A stretch of 18,031 bases of DNA from Bacillota bacterium (lineage in GTDB: Bacteria; Bacillota; Clostridia; Acetivibrionales; Acetivibrionaceae), in contig JAEWSG010000115.1 in NCBI GenBank assembly GCA_023398495.1, forward strand, positions 1 through 18,031, in the 5' to 3' direction. The notes beneath the pieces were generated by a model. The model did not search any database and had not been told where the DNA came from. It saw only the letters and a list, made by a program, of their open reading frames with translations. Position numbers and translations under genes: made by a program. Shown piece after piece: positions 1-6,382 of this stretch. The first letter of the stretch is position 1. The number at the start of each line of letters is the position of its first letter.

Positions 1-2
1 TA

Positions 3-143
3 TGTGGCGAAAGAGTAGTTGAAAAAGGGACGTGGAGAATGCATAAGGACGAGCAAGCAAACAAGAAATACATAGTGCATTCAAAGTGTCATAATAGCTT
101 ACATGGTTATATACAAAACCCAATTGATCTGGCTTACTTATAG
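3..143 (+). CDS. ltrA: Group II intron reverse transcriptase/maturase, C-terminal fragment (HNH endonuclease)
   Basis: An open frame runs from the window edge to TAG at 141-143 (46 codons). It is the C-terminus of the intron-encoded protein, whose reverse transcriptase and maturase domains lie upstream of the window. The visible part starts Cys-Gly and contains VHSKCHNSLHG, which matches the second half of the HNH/zinc endonuclease motif (hydrophobic-H-x-x-CH-x-x-x-H) found at the C-terminus of these proteins. That domain nicks the second target strand during retrohoming. It ends 24 nt before domain V, as expected for an ORF in domain IV. The fragment is short, so the assignment rests on this motif plus position. 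No frameshift is visible, so the endonuclease may be intact. Confidence 0.72.
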   Translation, partial: CGERVVEKGTWRMHKDEQANKKYIVHSKCHNSLHGYIQNPIDLAYL

Positions 144-167
144 AGTTAAGTAAGTTTACAAGTGCTT

Positions 168-201
168 GAGCCGTGTGAGGGGAAACTTTCACGCACGGTT
201 C
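168..201 (+). ncRNA. Group II intron domain V (catalytic hairpin)
   Basis: A 34-nt hairpin with every hallmark of domain V: two 7-bp helices, a two-base bulge on the 3' side (193-194), a GAAA terminal loop (182-185) and the AGC triad (169-171). It is the catalytic core of the ribozyme and is undamaged here, so this end of the intron looks splicing-competent. Confidence 0.93.
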
Positions 202-242
202 TTAGGGGGGAAGGGGGTTGTAAAACCCCTGACCTACCCGAC

Positions 243-669
243 TGACTCCATTATCTAATATGTCATTATGATTATCCTCATCTTTTCTAACAAAATCATA
301 GATTTAAGCTGCTTTTATGAAAATATGAGGATAATAAAAGCTGAGAATAAACTGATGTTATTATCCCATCAAGTAAGTAAAAACTTATTAACAGCCAATA
401 TTTATAACAAAATTTAGAACTGAGTGCTTTTTAGAAGTTATACAAAATGAACCTTTGAATAAGAAGATGGATCTATTTTAATGGAGGACATAACAAAATG
501 AGATATTTTTTAAGATTTGAGAAACTTGTATATATTATCTGGAAGCATCGTTTTGAGCATCGTTTTGAGCTGCTTTTTGCATAAACTTTAATAAACTATT
601 AACAAATTGACTTTAGCTGCTTTTCATCCATAAAATGTTTAGGATTTTAAGTTCATCCAATTAGTCCAA
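243..669. other. Intergenic region with short repeats, no confident gene
   Basis: These 427 bases separate the intron end from the end of the pilus operon. They hold an 11-bp inverted repeat (ATTATCCTCAT at 271-281 and its complement at 325-335). A 12-bp tandem repeat AGCATCGTTTTG lies at 544-555 and 556-567, with a degenerate third copy at 568-579. AGCTGCTTTT also recurs at 308 and 614. No rho-independent terminator for the pilus operon is evident. One 28-codon ORF at 498-584 is listed separately as doubtful. Confidence 0.6.
498..584 (+). CDS. Doubtful 28-aa ORF with a good ribosome binding site
   Basis: The ORF starts at ATG 498, ten bases after a GGAGG at 483-487, and stops at TAA 582-584. 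The predicted peptide begins MRYFLRFEKLVYIIW, then repeats HRFE because it spans the 12-bp tandem DNA repeat. It matches no family I recognise. It could be a real small protein, a remnant of a larger gene broken near the intron, or chance. The only support is the well-placed Shine-Dalgarno sequence. Confidence 0.18.
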   Translation: MRYFLRFEKLVYIIWKHRFEHRFELLFA

Positions 670-1173
670 TCAGTTGGAAATTTCAAGAACAAACTGTGAC
701 TTTCTTTCAAGATTAAAATCGGCAAAACCCTGAACATGTTCTTCAACATAAACCAGGTGCTTTGTCTTAAATTTATACTTTGAAACAACTGAAACCTCAC
801 ACATATCCAGCCTGTCTTTTCTTATTGTTAAATTCACAACAAAATCATTATATTTTCCGTCGTTGGATTTAAAGTATGCTGTACCGGTTTTCTCTTGAGG
901 CATATCATAAATACTCTCATCTATAAGTTTCAGATTCAGACTGCTTGCAAAAGAAGCGTTGAAACTATCCATAAACTTTTTAAGATCAATTTCTCTATCA
1001 AGCTTTCTTGTTTCATCATCAGCCGAAGAAACCATAACTGCCAGCTTCCCGCAATTACTAATCGATGAATCCAGCCGCAATTTCTCTGCAACAAGTTGAA
1101 AACACTCAACTAATGGCCCTAAAACTAGTGTTGACGCAACTACAAACAAAATCACGTATGCAATGCCCTTCAT
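670..1173 (-). CDS. TadE-like pseudopilin, last gene of the Tad operon
   Basis: A 167-aa protein with one N-terminal membrane segment (about residues 4-23) and a soluble extracytoplasmic domain. This is the TadE/TadF-type minor pilin layout: short N-terminus, one hydrophobic helix and a mixed alpha/beta tail. It has Cys at about 24, 41 and 125. It begins 10 nt after the previous pseudopilin and is probably translated by coupling; the only ribosome site is a weak GGTGAT close to the ATG. Minor pilins of this class are thought to prime or cap the fibre. No sequence motif proves the family, so the call rests on architecture and on its place at the end of a tadZ-cpaB-tadA-tadB-tadC-pilin operon. 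Nothing looks truncated. Confidence 0.6.
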   Translation of the reverse strand: MKGIAYVILFVVASTLVLGPLVECFQLVAEKLRLDSSISNCGKLAVMVSSADDETRKLDREIDLKKFMDSFNASFASSLNLKLIDESIYDMPQEKTGTAYFKSNDGKYNDFVVNLTIRKDRLDMCEVSVVSKYKFKTKHLVYVEEHVQGFADFNLERKSQFVLEISN

Positions 1174-1183
1174 ATTATCACCA

Positions 1184-1633
1184 CTATTCCAAATCTTTGT
1201 AGTATCTGATACCGGTTACCGGCAGGCGGAATGACACATTGTAGGCAATTTCCCGTTCCGAGCCCGCAAGCTTTATCCTAAAGGGATATGCTGCCCGAAT
1301 TTCCACATAAAAGGGCTCTCCTCTCTGTCCATAAGGTTTTAAAGAATTGTCCATATCCCTGTAATATTCATACGGATGTTCCCCTTCATGATCGGAATAT
1401 ATCCTTATCTTATTTGGGTTTTCTTTAAAAACAGGTTTGCTTTTCAGCTTCTCCAGAACAAATTCTTTCTGCTCAAAGGGCAAATAATTATAATTCGCGG
1501 CTATAGACGCAAGATTGTAGGTTTCATATGCCAAAGTCATATACCAGGGAAAGAATAGTACAAAGTTTGTAAAAATAACAAACACCGTTACCACTAGAAT
1601 TGCTGCAAGTATAGCTTTAGCAAATCCAACCAT
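1184..1633 (-). CDS. TadE-like pseudopilin
   Basis: A 149-aa protein with an N-terminal hydrophobic helix (about residues 5-29) immediately after Met-Val-Gly-Phe, then an aromatic-rich exported domain. The start is fixed by GGGAGGAG seven bases upstream. A single N-terminal helix with nearly no cytoplasmic leader is typical of TadE-like pseudopilins in monoderm Tad loci. Two such genes in tandem recall the tadE-tadF pair of Proteobacteria. It probably acts in the membrane as an assembly or initiation subunit. It is separated from the major pilin gene by a strong hairpin and may be expressed less than the pilin. The TadE label is inferred from architecture and neighbours, since no catalytic or diagnostic residues exist. 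Confidence 0.65.
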   Translation of the reverse strand: MVGFAKAILAAILVVTVFVIFTNFVLFFPWYMTLAYETYNLASIAANYNYLPFEQKEFVLEKLKSKPVFKENPNKIRIYSDHEGEHPYEYYRDMDNSLKPYGQRGEPFYVEIRAAYPFRIKLAGSEREIAYNVSFRLPVTGIRYYKDLE

Positions 1634-1751
1634 TCATTTTCTCCTCCCTTGAAATCAGATACTTATATAACTTGAAAACAGAAGGTGCAGGTAGGGATAA
1701 AAACAAAACGCATATTACAGCTGAAGCGACAACCAAATAAGTGCCCCGCAT
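1617..1751 (-). CDS. Possible 44-aa single-pass membrane peptide
   Basis: An ATG frame of 44 codons fills most of the gap between the pilin and the first pseudopilin and overlaps the start of the latter by 17 nt. The peptide begins MRGTYLVVASAVICVLFLSL. It thus has a hydrophobic helix at about residues 5-20, then a Lys/Glu-rich segment (about 27-38). Its REE codons are the GGGAGGAG ribosome site of the next gene. That arrangement would couple the two genes. Against it: there is no Shine-Dalgarno before the ATG, and the start codon lies inside the stem-loop at 1741-1781. A TTG at codon 6 is an alternative start. It could be a leader peptide, a small Tad component or chance. Confidence 0.33.
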   Translation of the reverse strand: MRGTYLVVASAVICVLFLSLPAPSVFKLYKYLISREEKMNGWIC

Positions 1752-1781
1752 ACTTTAGAAATTTATGCTTTTACGGGGCAC
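1741..1781 (-). terminator. Stem-loop after the pilin gene, probable partial terminator or mRNA stabiliser
   Basis: GTGCCCCG (1741-1748) pairs perfectly with CGGGGCAC (1774-1781), and an inner GCATA/TATGC helix extends the structure. On the minus strand it lies 26 nt after the pilin stop codon and is followed by TTATTTGG, only a weak U-tract. The likely role is to stop most transcripts after the pilin, or to protect the pilin mRNA 3' end, so that pilin is made in excess over the pseudopilins. Confidence 0.6.
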
Positions 1782-1807
1782 TATAAAATAGACTTGTATA
1801 TAATTAA

Positions 1808-2011
1808 CTAGATCCAACCTTGTATTAAATCCCACAACCAATCCCACACATCCTCCACTCTATCCGTCAGCCATCCATCTGTCATAAACTGAACAATAGC
1901 TCCAATAAGTATGACGATAGCAACTGTTGCTGCAATTTGTTTAACACCAAATTCGCCGTTGTTACTTTTGAGCTTGGTCATAAAAGAATGAACACCGATA
2001 CTTTTTTTCAT
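1808..2011 (-). CDS. flp: Flp-like major pilin, tryptophan-rich C-terminus
   Basis: A 67-aa protein, the usual size for Flp pilins. The start chosen is the ATG at 2011, because GGAGGT lies seven bases before it; a longer frame to 2062 has no such site. Residues 1-19 form a polar basic leader, and residues 20-43 (GEFGVKQIAA then a hydrophobic helix) form the assembly helix. Glu20-Phe21 would correspond to the conserved Glu5-Tyr6 of Flp pilins if cleavage fell after Lys15, but the expected Gly at -1 is absent. The C-terminal 24 residues form a likely amphipathic helix with five Trp (47, 56, 58, 60, 66). It lies between tadC and two TadE-like genes. It has its own 205-nt leader and a downstream hairpin, consistent with high expression. 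Mature form and processing are inferred. Confidence 0.72.
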   Translation of the reverse strand: MKKSIGVHSFMTKLKSNNGEFGVKQIAATVAIVILIGAIVQFMTDGWLTDRVEDVWDWLWDLIQGWI

Positions 2012-2216
2012 AAAATGACCTCCTAGATTATTATTTCTGTAAATGCATCCGATGAACAGCACTGCTTAATCAGCAAGCTTTTTGAGAATTCTGGATATGC
2101 CTGAATTGACTTTAAAACAAAGGCTTAAGAAAATTCATAAAATTAACTATATTACTATAATATCATATTTACATAAATAAATCCATATTTTATCTATAGG
2201 AAATTATCATTCGTCG
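2012..2216 (-). other. Leader region before the pilin gene
   Basis: This 205-nt gap is far larger than any other inside the operon, where genes overlap or nearly touch. It is very AT-rich. On the minus strand it holds a weak TGCT/AGCA hairpin and the pilin ribosome site GGAGGT (2018-2023). No sigma-A promoter with a good -35 can be picked out. The length suggests an internal promoter or a processing site that lets the pilin be expressed apart from the machinery genes. Confidence 0.4.
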
Positions 2217-3101
2217 TTACCCGAATAGCTTTATGGCACCTATAAACTGATAATAGTAATAGACCAAAATATAGATCACCAGAACAACAATCAAAACAAA
2301 CTGGGTTCTTTCATTGCTTGCCTTTCTATGATTCAGTTCATCTTCCAGTGCTACAACTCTCAGATCATATAATTCATTTTTCAGATACGCCATCTGTGAA
2401 GTGTTGTCATATCCTTTGAGTCTTGTTTCCATAATATCGCAAAACTTTATAATATGCCGCAGAGGAACCCGTTTTTTAAACTGCTTTAAAGCATATTCCT
2501 CACCATATTCAATATTATCCAGAAGCACTCCGAGTTCATCTGCCATGTCATAGTTGGCATTAGGCAAAAAATCCTTAATAACATCTGCCAGATAAATATT
2601 TATTGATCTTGAATACTGATAATAAACCATACTATAGAAAGCAGGAAAGTCTTTGAGAATATTCTTATTTTTCTGTTCAACTTTCTTTTCCAACTCATCA
2701 ATCGGATACAACCAACCTAGAACAACAAAAATCAAACAAACATACCCCATGAGCGGCATCAATTTTATCACAAACATTGCCAGCAGCATTGCGGCTAAAG
2801 AATATAAAATCTGATTAAGCCGTATCTCTTCAGGCGTAAGCTTTAAATCAAGTCTGCTTATGATAAAACTCAACTGCTCACGCTTTATTTCACCTAAAAG
2901 CAATTTATTGGACAATCTCCTTAAAACAATGTCTTTAAAATATAAATATTTTTCAGTTTTCATCTTCTTTCTCGAAGCAGATAAAAATTCCCTCGAACGC
3001 TTCTTTCTTTTTCCTGACATAGGCTTGAAAACAGGATAAACAAAGAAGCTCACCATATAAATAATGGCAATAAGGCTTAAGAGTTTTGCAATAACAACCA
3101 C
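2217..3101 (-). CDS. tadC: TadC-like inner-membrane platform protein
   Basis: A 294-aa protein of the type II secretion F superfamily. With TadB it forms the membrane platform through which the TadA motor drives pilin assembly. Membrane segments lie at about 4-22, 99-112, 117-132 and 267-286, around a cytoplasmic helical domain (about 140-260) corresponding to the GspF/T2SSF fold. The start is GTG at 3101, supported by GGAGGGG seven bases upstream. That GTG shares its G with the TAG stop of the preceding tadB, so translation is almost certainly coupled. A strongly basic stretch follows the first helix (about 31-46). Assignment to TadC rather than TadB rests on gene order; the two families are paralogous. 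Confidence 0.82.
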   Translation of the reverse strand: MVVIAKLLSLIAIIYMVSFFVYPVFKPMSGKRKKRSREFLSASRKKMKTEKYLYFKDIVLRRLSNKLLLGEIKREQLSFIISRLDLKLTPEEIRLNQILYSLAAMLLAMFVIKLMPLMGYVCLIFVVLGWLYPIDELEKKVEQKNKNILKDFPAFYSMVYYQYSRSINIYLADVIKDFLPNANYDMADELGVLLDNIEYGEEYALKQFKKRVPLRHIIKFCDIMETRLKGYDNTSQMAYLKNELYDLRVVALEDELNHRKASNERTQFVLIVVLVIYILVYYYYQFIGAIKLFG

Positions 3102-4072
3102 TATTTATCCCCTCCAAACTTGCCTATATCCCCCTGAAGAGCCTGGCATCTGGCAAAACCCAGGCATATAGCAACAACAGCCGACGTATTTAAAAACCTT
3201 CCAAGGTCGTTATCCAGTAAAAAACTCCTCATTTCTTTTATTGTCATACTATACATAATAAAAATCAGAATAAGTGAGGTCTTCATTAAAAAATCAAAAT
3301 TCATTTTCTTAAAAATCCTGTTTTTTCTTGCATTAATTTCTCTTAATGCTGCATTTTCATCAACAATATCAAGAAACACATCCGCCATTCCTTTTCTCTC
3401 ATTGTATTCAAATATAACGGCCTTTTTTGCAAAGCCATCAAATTTTGGACCCAACTGTTTATTGAGAACTTCCATTGCCCGTCTGAAGGAATAACCGTGA
3501 TTTTCATAATTCTCAACAAATTGTACAAAATATGGTCTTATGCTTTTATGAAGATATTCTCCCGATTCAAGCACTTTCTTGACTGCAACCAGGACACCTT
3601 CGCGTGCCAGTGGACAAAGGATATCCTCAGCATCCATTATGTATTCCATTTTTGCCGATTTAGTCTGTCTTGACTGCATTGTGAAGAAGGTTATAAAACC
3701 TACAAGTATTGATACTGAAACAAAGGCAGAAAGGGTTACATTTTTCAGAAAAAATACTACCAGCAAAACCATCACGGCAAACAGTATACCTATAAGTGAA
3801 TTAAATCCTTCAAGTGTCAGAGGAAGGTTAAAATCAAAAATAAGGCCTTCAATTAAAGAATTGTAATTAGTCACAAAGCTTTGCTTTTGTTTTATAATTT
3901 TATTTCTCTTAATTCTCTGTACATATGCCCTTGTATTGCGAGCAGCGAGTCCGTTGACCATTCCGATAAATGCATACTTCAGATAGCTTAACAGGTTCAG
4001 CTCCAGGATAATATTCAAGGCAGCAAGAACAACCATACCCAAAATAAGACTAAAGAGTAAATTCAAATCCAT
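3101..4072 (-). CDS. tadB: TadB-like inner-membrane platform protein
   Basis: A T2SSF-family polytopic protein of 323 aa from the chosen ATG at 4072. A longer frame begins at ATG 4096, but the AGGAGG ribosome site lies between the two ATGs (within 4080-4090), so the internal one is preferred. Predicted membrane segments are about 3-22, 96-110, 112-131, 262-278 and 293-306, with a soluble domain at about 140-260 that includes the region typical of GspF/TadB cytoplasmic lobes. The gene overlaps the end of tadA by 23 nt and touches tadC by one base, giving a tightly coupled tadA-tadB-tadC unit. Its job is to form, with TadC, the platform that couples ATP hydrolysis by TadA to extraction of pilin from the membrane. 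Confidence 0.82.
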   Translation of the reverse strand: MDLNLLFSLILGMVVLAALNIILELNLLSYLKYAFIGMVNGLAARNTRAYVQRIKRNKIIKQKQSFVTNYNSLIEGLIFDFNLPLTLEGFNSLIGILFAVMVLLVVFFLKNVTLSAFVSVSILVGFITFFTMQSRQTKSAKMEYIMDAEDILCPLAREGVLVAVKKVLESGEYLHKSIRPYFVQFVENYENHGYSFRRAMEVLNKQLGPKFDGFAKKAVIFEYNERKGMADVFLDIVDENAALREINARKNRIFKKMNFDFLMKTSLILIFIMYSMTIKEMRSFLLDNDLGRFLNTSAVVAICLGFARCQALQGDIGKFGGDK

Positions 4073-5507
4073 CAGTATCGTAAACCTCCTCTTCATTAGG
4101 GTCTATCGGTTTTGTCAGGAATTCAAACTTGCTGCGCTTAATACCTGATTTAAGCATCTTTTGCTGCAAAGCTTCAGATATGCAGCCTACTCTTCTATGC
4201 CTTCCCAATATACTCTTTACCTTTCCTGTCTGAGGGTCGTCTTCAACATCAAGACACTCAAATTCATATAACTGATTTACTACAGGCGAAAGTCCTTCTG
4301 AACCCAATACTTCAGATATTGACGTAACCTTACGGGTTCCATCAGCCAGCTTTTCCTGAAAAACCACAAATTTAACTGCCGAACAGATATTCCGAAGAGC
4401 CAGTTCCGCAGGCTCATCCGATTGGATCAGATAGGCTGTCAAAAATCTATAAATGGCTTCTTTATCACCTTCTGCATGGAGTGTAGTAAAGAAGTAGTGT
4501 CCTGTCTGGGCTGCACGCAGTGCAGTTGCAAATTCTCCGGGAGATCTTAGCTCACCGGGGCCTATCCAGTGGGGAGACTGCCTCATTGCATTTATCAACA
4601 GGTTTTCCATTGTTGCAGGGCTGCTGTCGTCATCCTCCGGTACCGACTCATATTGCAGAACGTCATTTATTACCTTTTCATTAGGATCATTATTCAGATA
4701 TCTCAATAACCTGAGTTCTGAAGGGTTCTCAATTGTAATAATTCTGCTCAAAGGATCAATTTGTTTTATCAGCACTTCATTGAGCGTAGTTTTGCCGCTT
4801 CCTGTAGGCCCAACCGTCATCCATGACATGTCCGCTCTTGGAATCAGGGACAACAATTTAAACATATTTATCGAAAAGGATTTATCTCTTATCATTCTGT
4901 AAGGAGACATTGTAGCTTTCCTGAATTTCCTTATTACAAAGGCCGGATTTCCGTAAGGTGAAATATCTGCATGTGTGGCATTCACCCTGTATCCGTCTAT
5001 TGTACGGGCATTTACCATCGGCGTTCTTGGAGTAAGTCTTACCTTTGACACGCCTATGAGCTTGGCAATAATCCTTTCCATATGCTCTCTATCAGTAAAA
5101 CATTTGTCCCAGGAATCAGTTTTCCCGTATTTCTCAACAAAAATCTGTTGTGGGCCGTTTGCACGGATTTCATCAATTTCAGGGTCCTCCATTGCATCAG
5201 TAATGGGACCATAGTGAGTAATTTCATCTATAAGAGCATTCCTTAAAGCCCCAAGGTTTTCATATCCTTCAACATCCGGCTTCTGTGTTTCCACATAATC
5301 TATGATGTAGCGTTCTGTCATTTCTCTTTTCTTTTTCGGGTCGTCAATTCGTCTATAGAAATTTGATGCAACCTTGCTTATATACTGTTGGCACTGTTTC
5401 AGTGCCTCCTCAAAAGTCATCATTGTAAATTTGTTCTGAATGTTTTCGACTTTATGAATATATCTTGCTTTCTTTTGCATTTCGCTGACAGCACTTCTTG
5501 TGAGCAT
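4050..5507 (-). CDS. tadA: TadA/CpaF-type pilus assembly ATPase
   Basis: The motor of the system: a cytoplasmic secretion ATPase of the VirB11/TadA (CpaF) family, 485 aa, the usual length. Residues 1-220 are the N-terminal domain (with RANGPQQIFVEKYG at 115-128 and RKF/RKA basic residues around 193-198). The Walker A GPTGSGKTT is at 233-241. The Asp-box is IENPSEL (259-265), with Asn where Asp is usual. The Walker B region is GPGELRSP (316-323), and the His-box TTLHAEG (341-347) completes the RecA-like core. The ATG at 5507 follows GGGAGG by nine bases. It is preceded by a pseudo-MinD gene and overlaps tadB. The C-terminal about 85 residues carry a charged extension. Family confidence is high; assembly rather than retraction is inferred from the family. 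Confidence 0.93.
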   Translation of the reverse strand: MLTRSAVSEMQKKARYIHKVENIQNKFTMMTFEEALKQCQQYISKVASNFYRRIDDPKKKREMTERYIIDYVETQKPDVEGYENLGALRNALIDEITHYGPITDAMEDPEIDEIRANGPQQIFVEKYGKTDSWDKCFTDREHMERIIAKLIGVSKVRLTPRTPMVNARTIDGYRVNATHADISPYGNPAFVIRKFRKATMSPYRMIRDKSFSINMFKLLSLIPRADMSWMTVGPTGSGKTTLNEVLIKQIDPLSRIITIENPSELRLLRYLNNDPNEKVINDVLQYESVPEDDDSSPATMENLLINAMRQSPHWIGPGELRSPGEFATALRAAQTGHYFFTTLHAEGDKEAIYRFLTAYLIQSDEPAELALRNICSAVKFVVFQEKLADGTRKVTSISEVLGSEGLSPVVNQLYEFECLDVEDDPQTGKVKSILGRHRRVGCISEALQQKMLKSGIKRSKFEFLTKPIDPNEEEVYDTDGFEFTL

Positions 5508-5551
5508 TTCTCAATCCCTCCCGGAATACTAAAAGGTACGTCGCTAAAACA

Positions 5552-6382
5552 TTACTTAACCATCAGATCAACCAAGCGCTCCATTGATCTTTGATATCTT
5601 TTGTCTATCACAAGACTGTCTACAGAATAAACCCGTCCTTCAAGCGAGTAGTTGATTACAGCTGGAACAAATGGAAATTCCCCAATAAACTTCATTCCCA
5701 TTTCAGTAATGATCTGCTTATCGTATTCAAAACCATGAATATTGTTCAGGATAACATTTGCTATTTTTGCCGAACTTATCCCCAGAGATCCTATATAACT
5801 TAAAAGCCTTTGAGAATTCTGAGGACAGTCAATTCTTTCACTCCACACACAAAACCCCACATTGCACTGTTTTATTGCACCTACACAAAATTCCAACGGC
5901 GGAATGTTCGGTACATCTATCAGTACCAGATCAAACATTTCCTTAACGGCATCAATAAGCCTGTCAATGTCCTCAAACTGAAAATCAAAATATTCTTCAA
6001 TAAGATCCATTGGGCTTGGTGACAGAAGAAACAGGTTTTTATACTTTGTATCAGTTATTTCTTCCCTGTGATCCACCCTGTCACTTCTAAGAAGTTTTAT
6101 AAGTCCCTTACCTTTTGGTACAGCTTCACAATCCAACAGCTTGTACATATTCGGATAAAACACTTTAAAATCAATAACACAGACATTCCACCCTTTTTTT
6201 GCTATTGAAGCTGCAAGATTTGCAACAAGTATTGAACTGTCGGTTGAATCACAAGAGGGCAAAAAAGCTATAACATTATCAATAATTTTATTAGTTTCAA
6301 TTTCGCTGTATATCTTATCTCTCGGAGACAGTTTCTCAAGGAGTTCCTTAACGTCTATTCTTTCCTGTTGCTGTTCACCCAT
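5552..6382 (-). CDS. MinD/ParA-fold protein with erased Walker A (second TadZ-like protein)
   Basis: A 276-aa protein with the SIMIBI/MinD fold but no usable P-loop. Where MinD has KGGxGKT, this has SCDSTDSS (43-50), followed by the correct helix ILVANLAASIAKKGWNV and the strand VCVIDF (68-72) that follow the P-loop in ParA/MinD proteins. A Walker B-like strand FDLVLIDVPN lies at about 145-154. So it has the fold, but probably binds ATP poorly or not at all. The start has GGAGG seven bases upstream and overlaps the CpaB-like gene by 28 nt. TadZ/CpaE proteins localise Tad machines at the cell pole; this one may pair with the larger TadZ-like protein as a regulatory or scaffold subunit. The partner relationship is inferred. 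Confidence 0.72.
   Translation of the reverse strand: MGEQQQERIDVKELLEKLSPRDKIYSEIETNKIIDNVIAFLPSCDSTDSSILVANLAASIAKKGWNVCVIDFKVFYPNMYKLLDCEAVPKGKGLIKLLRSDRVDHREEITDTKYKNLFLLSPSPMDLIEEYFDFQFEDIDRLIDAVKEMFDLVLIDVPNIPPLEFCVGAIKQCNVGFCVWSERIDCPQNSQRLLSYIGSLGISSAKIANVILNNIHGFEYDKQIITEMGMKFIGEFPFVPAVINYSLEGRVYSVDSLVIDKRYQRSMERLVDLMVK

Larger units (their letters stand above)
1..242 (+). mobile_element. Group II intron, 3' end (partial)
   Basis: This is the 3' part of a group II self-splicing retroelement; its 5' part lies outside the window. The decisive evidence is a canonical 34-nt domain V at 168-201. Stem GAGCCGT/ACGGTTC is followed by a two-base bulge (GC, 193-194), a second 7-bp stem GTGAGGG/CTTTCAC with G-T pairs, and a GAAA tetraloop at 182-185. 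The catalytic AGC triad is 169-171. A domain VI helix follows (AGGGG 212-216 with CCCCT 226-230, plus TAGG/CCTA), with a candidate branch-point A at 232. The 3' splice site is placed at the AC of 241-242, with a few bases of uncertainty. A maturase reading frame ends 24 nt before domain V, the usual arrangement. Confidence 0.93.

Noticed and set aside
660..684. CCAATTAG/CCAATCAGTTGG at the end of the Tad operon as a terminator
   Set aside because: The pairing is only about four base pairs in several competing registers, with no U-tract.
2012..2062. Longer 84-aa start for the pilin
   Set aside because: The first 17 codons have no ribosome site, while GGAGGT is ideally placed for the internal ATG at 2011.
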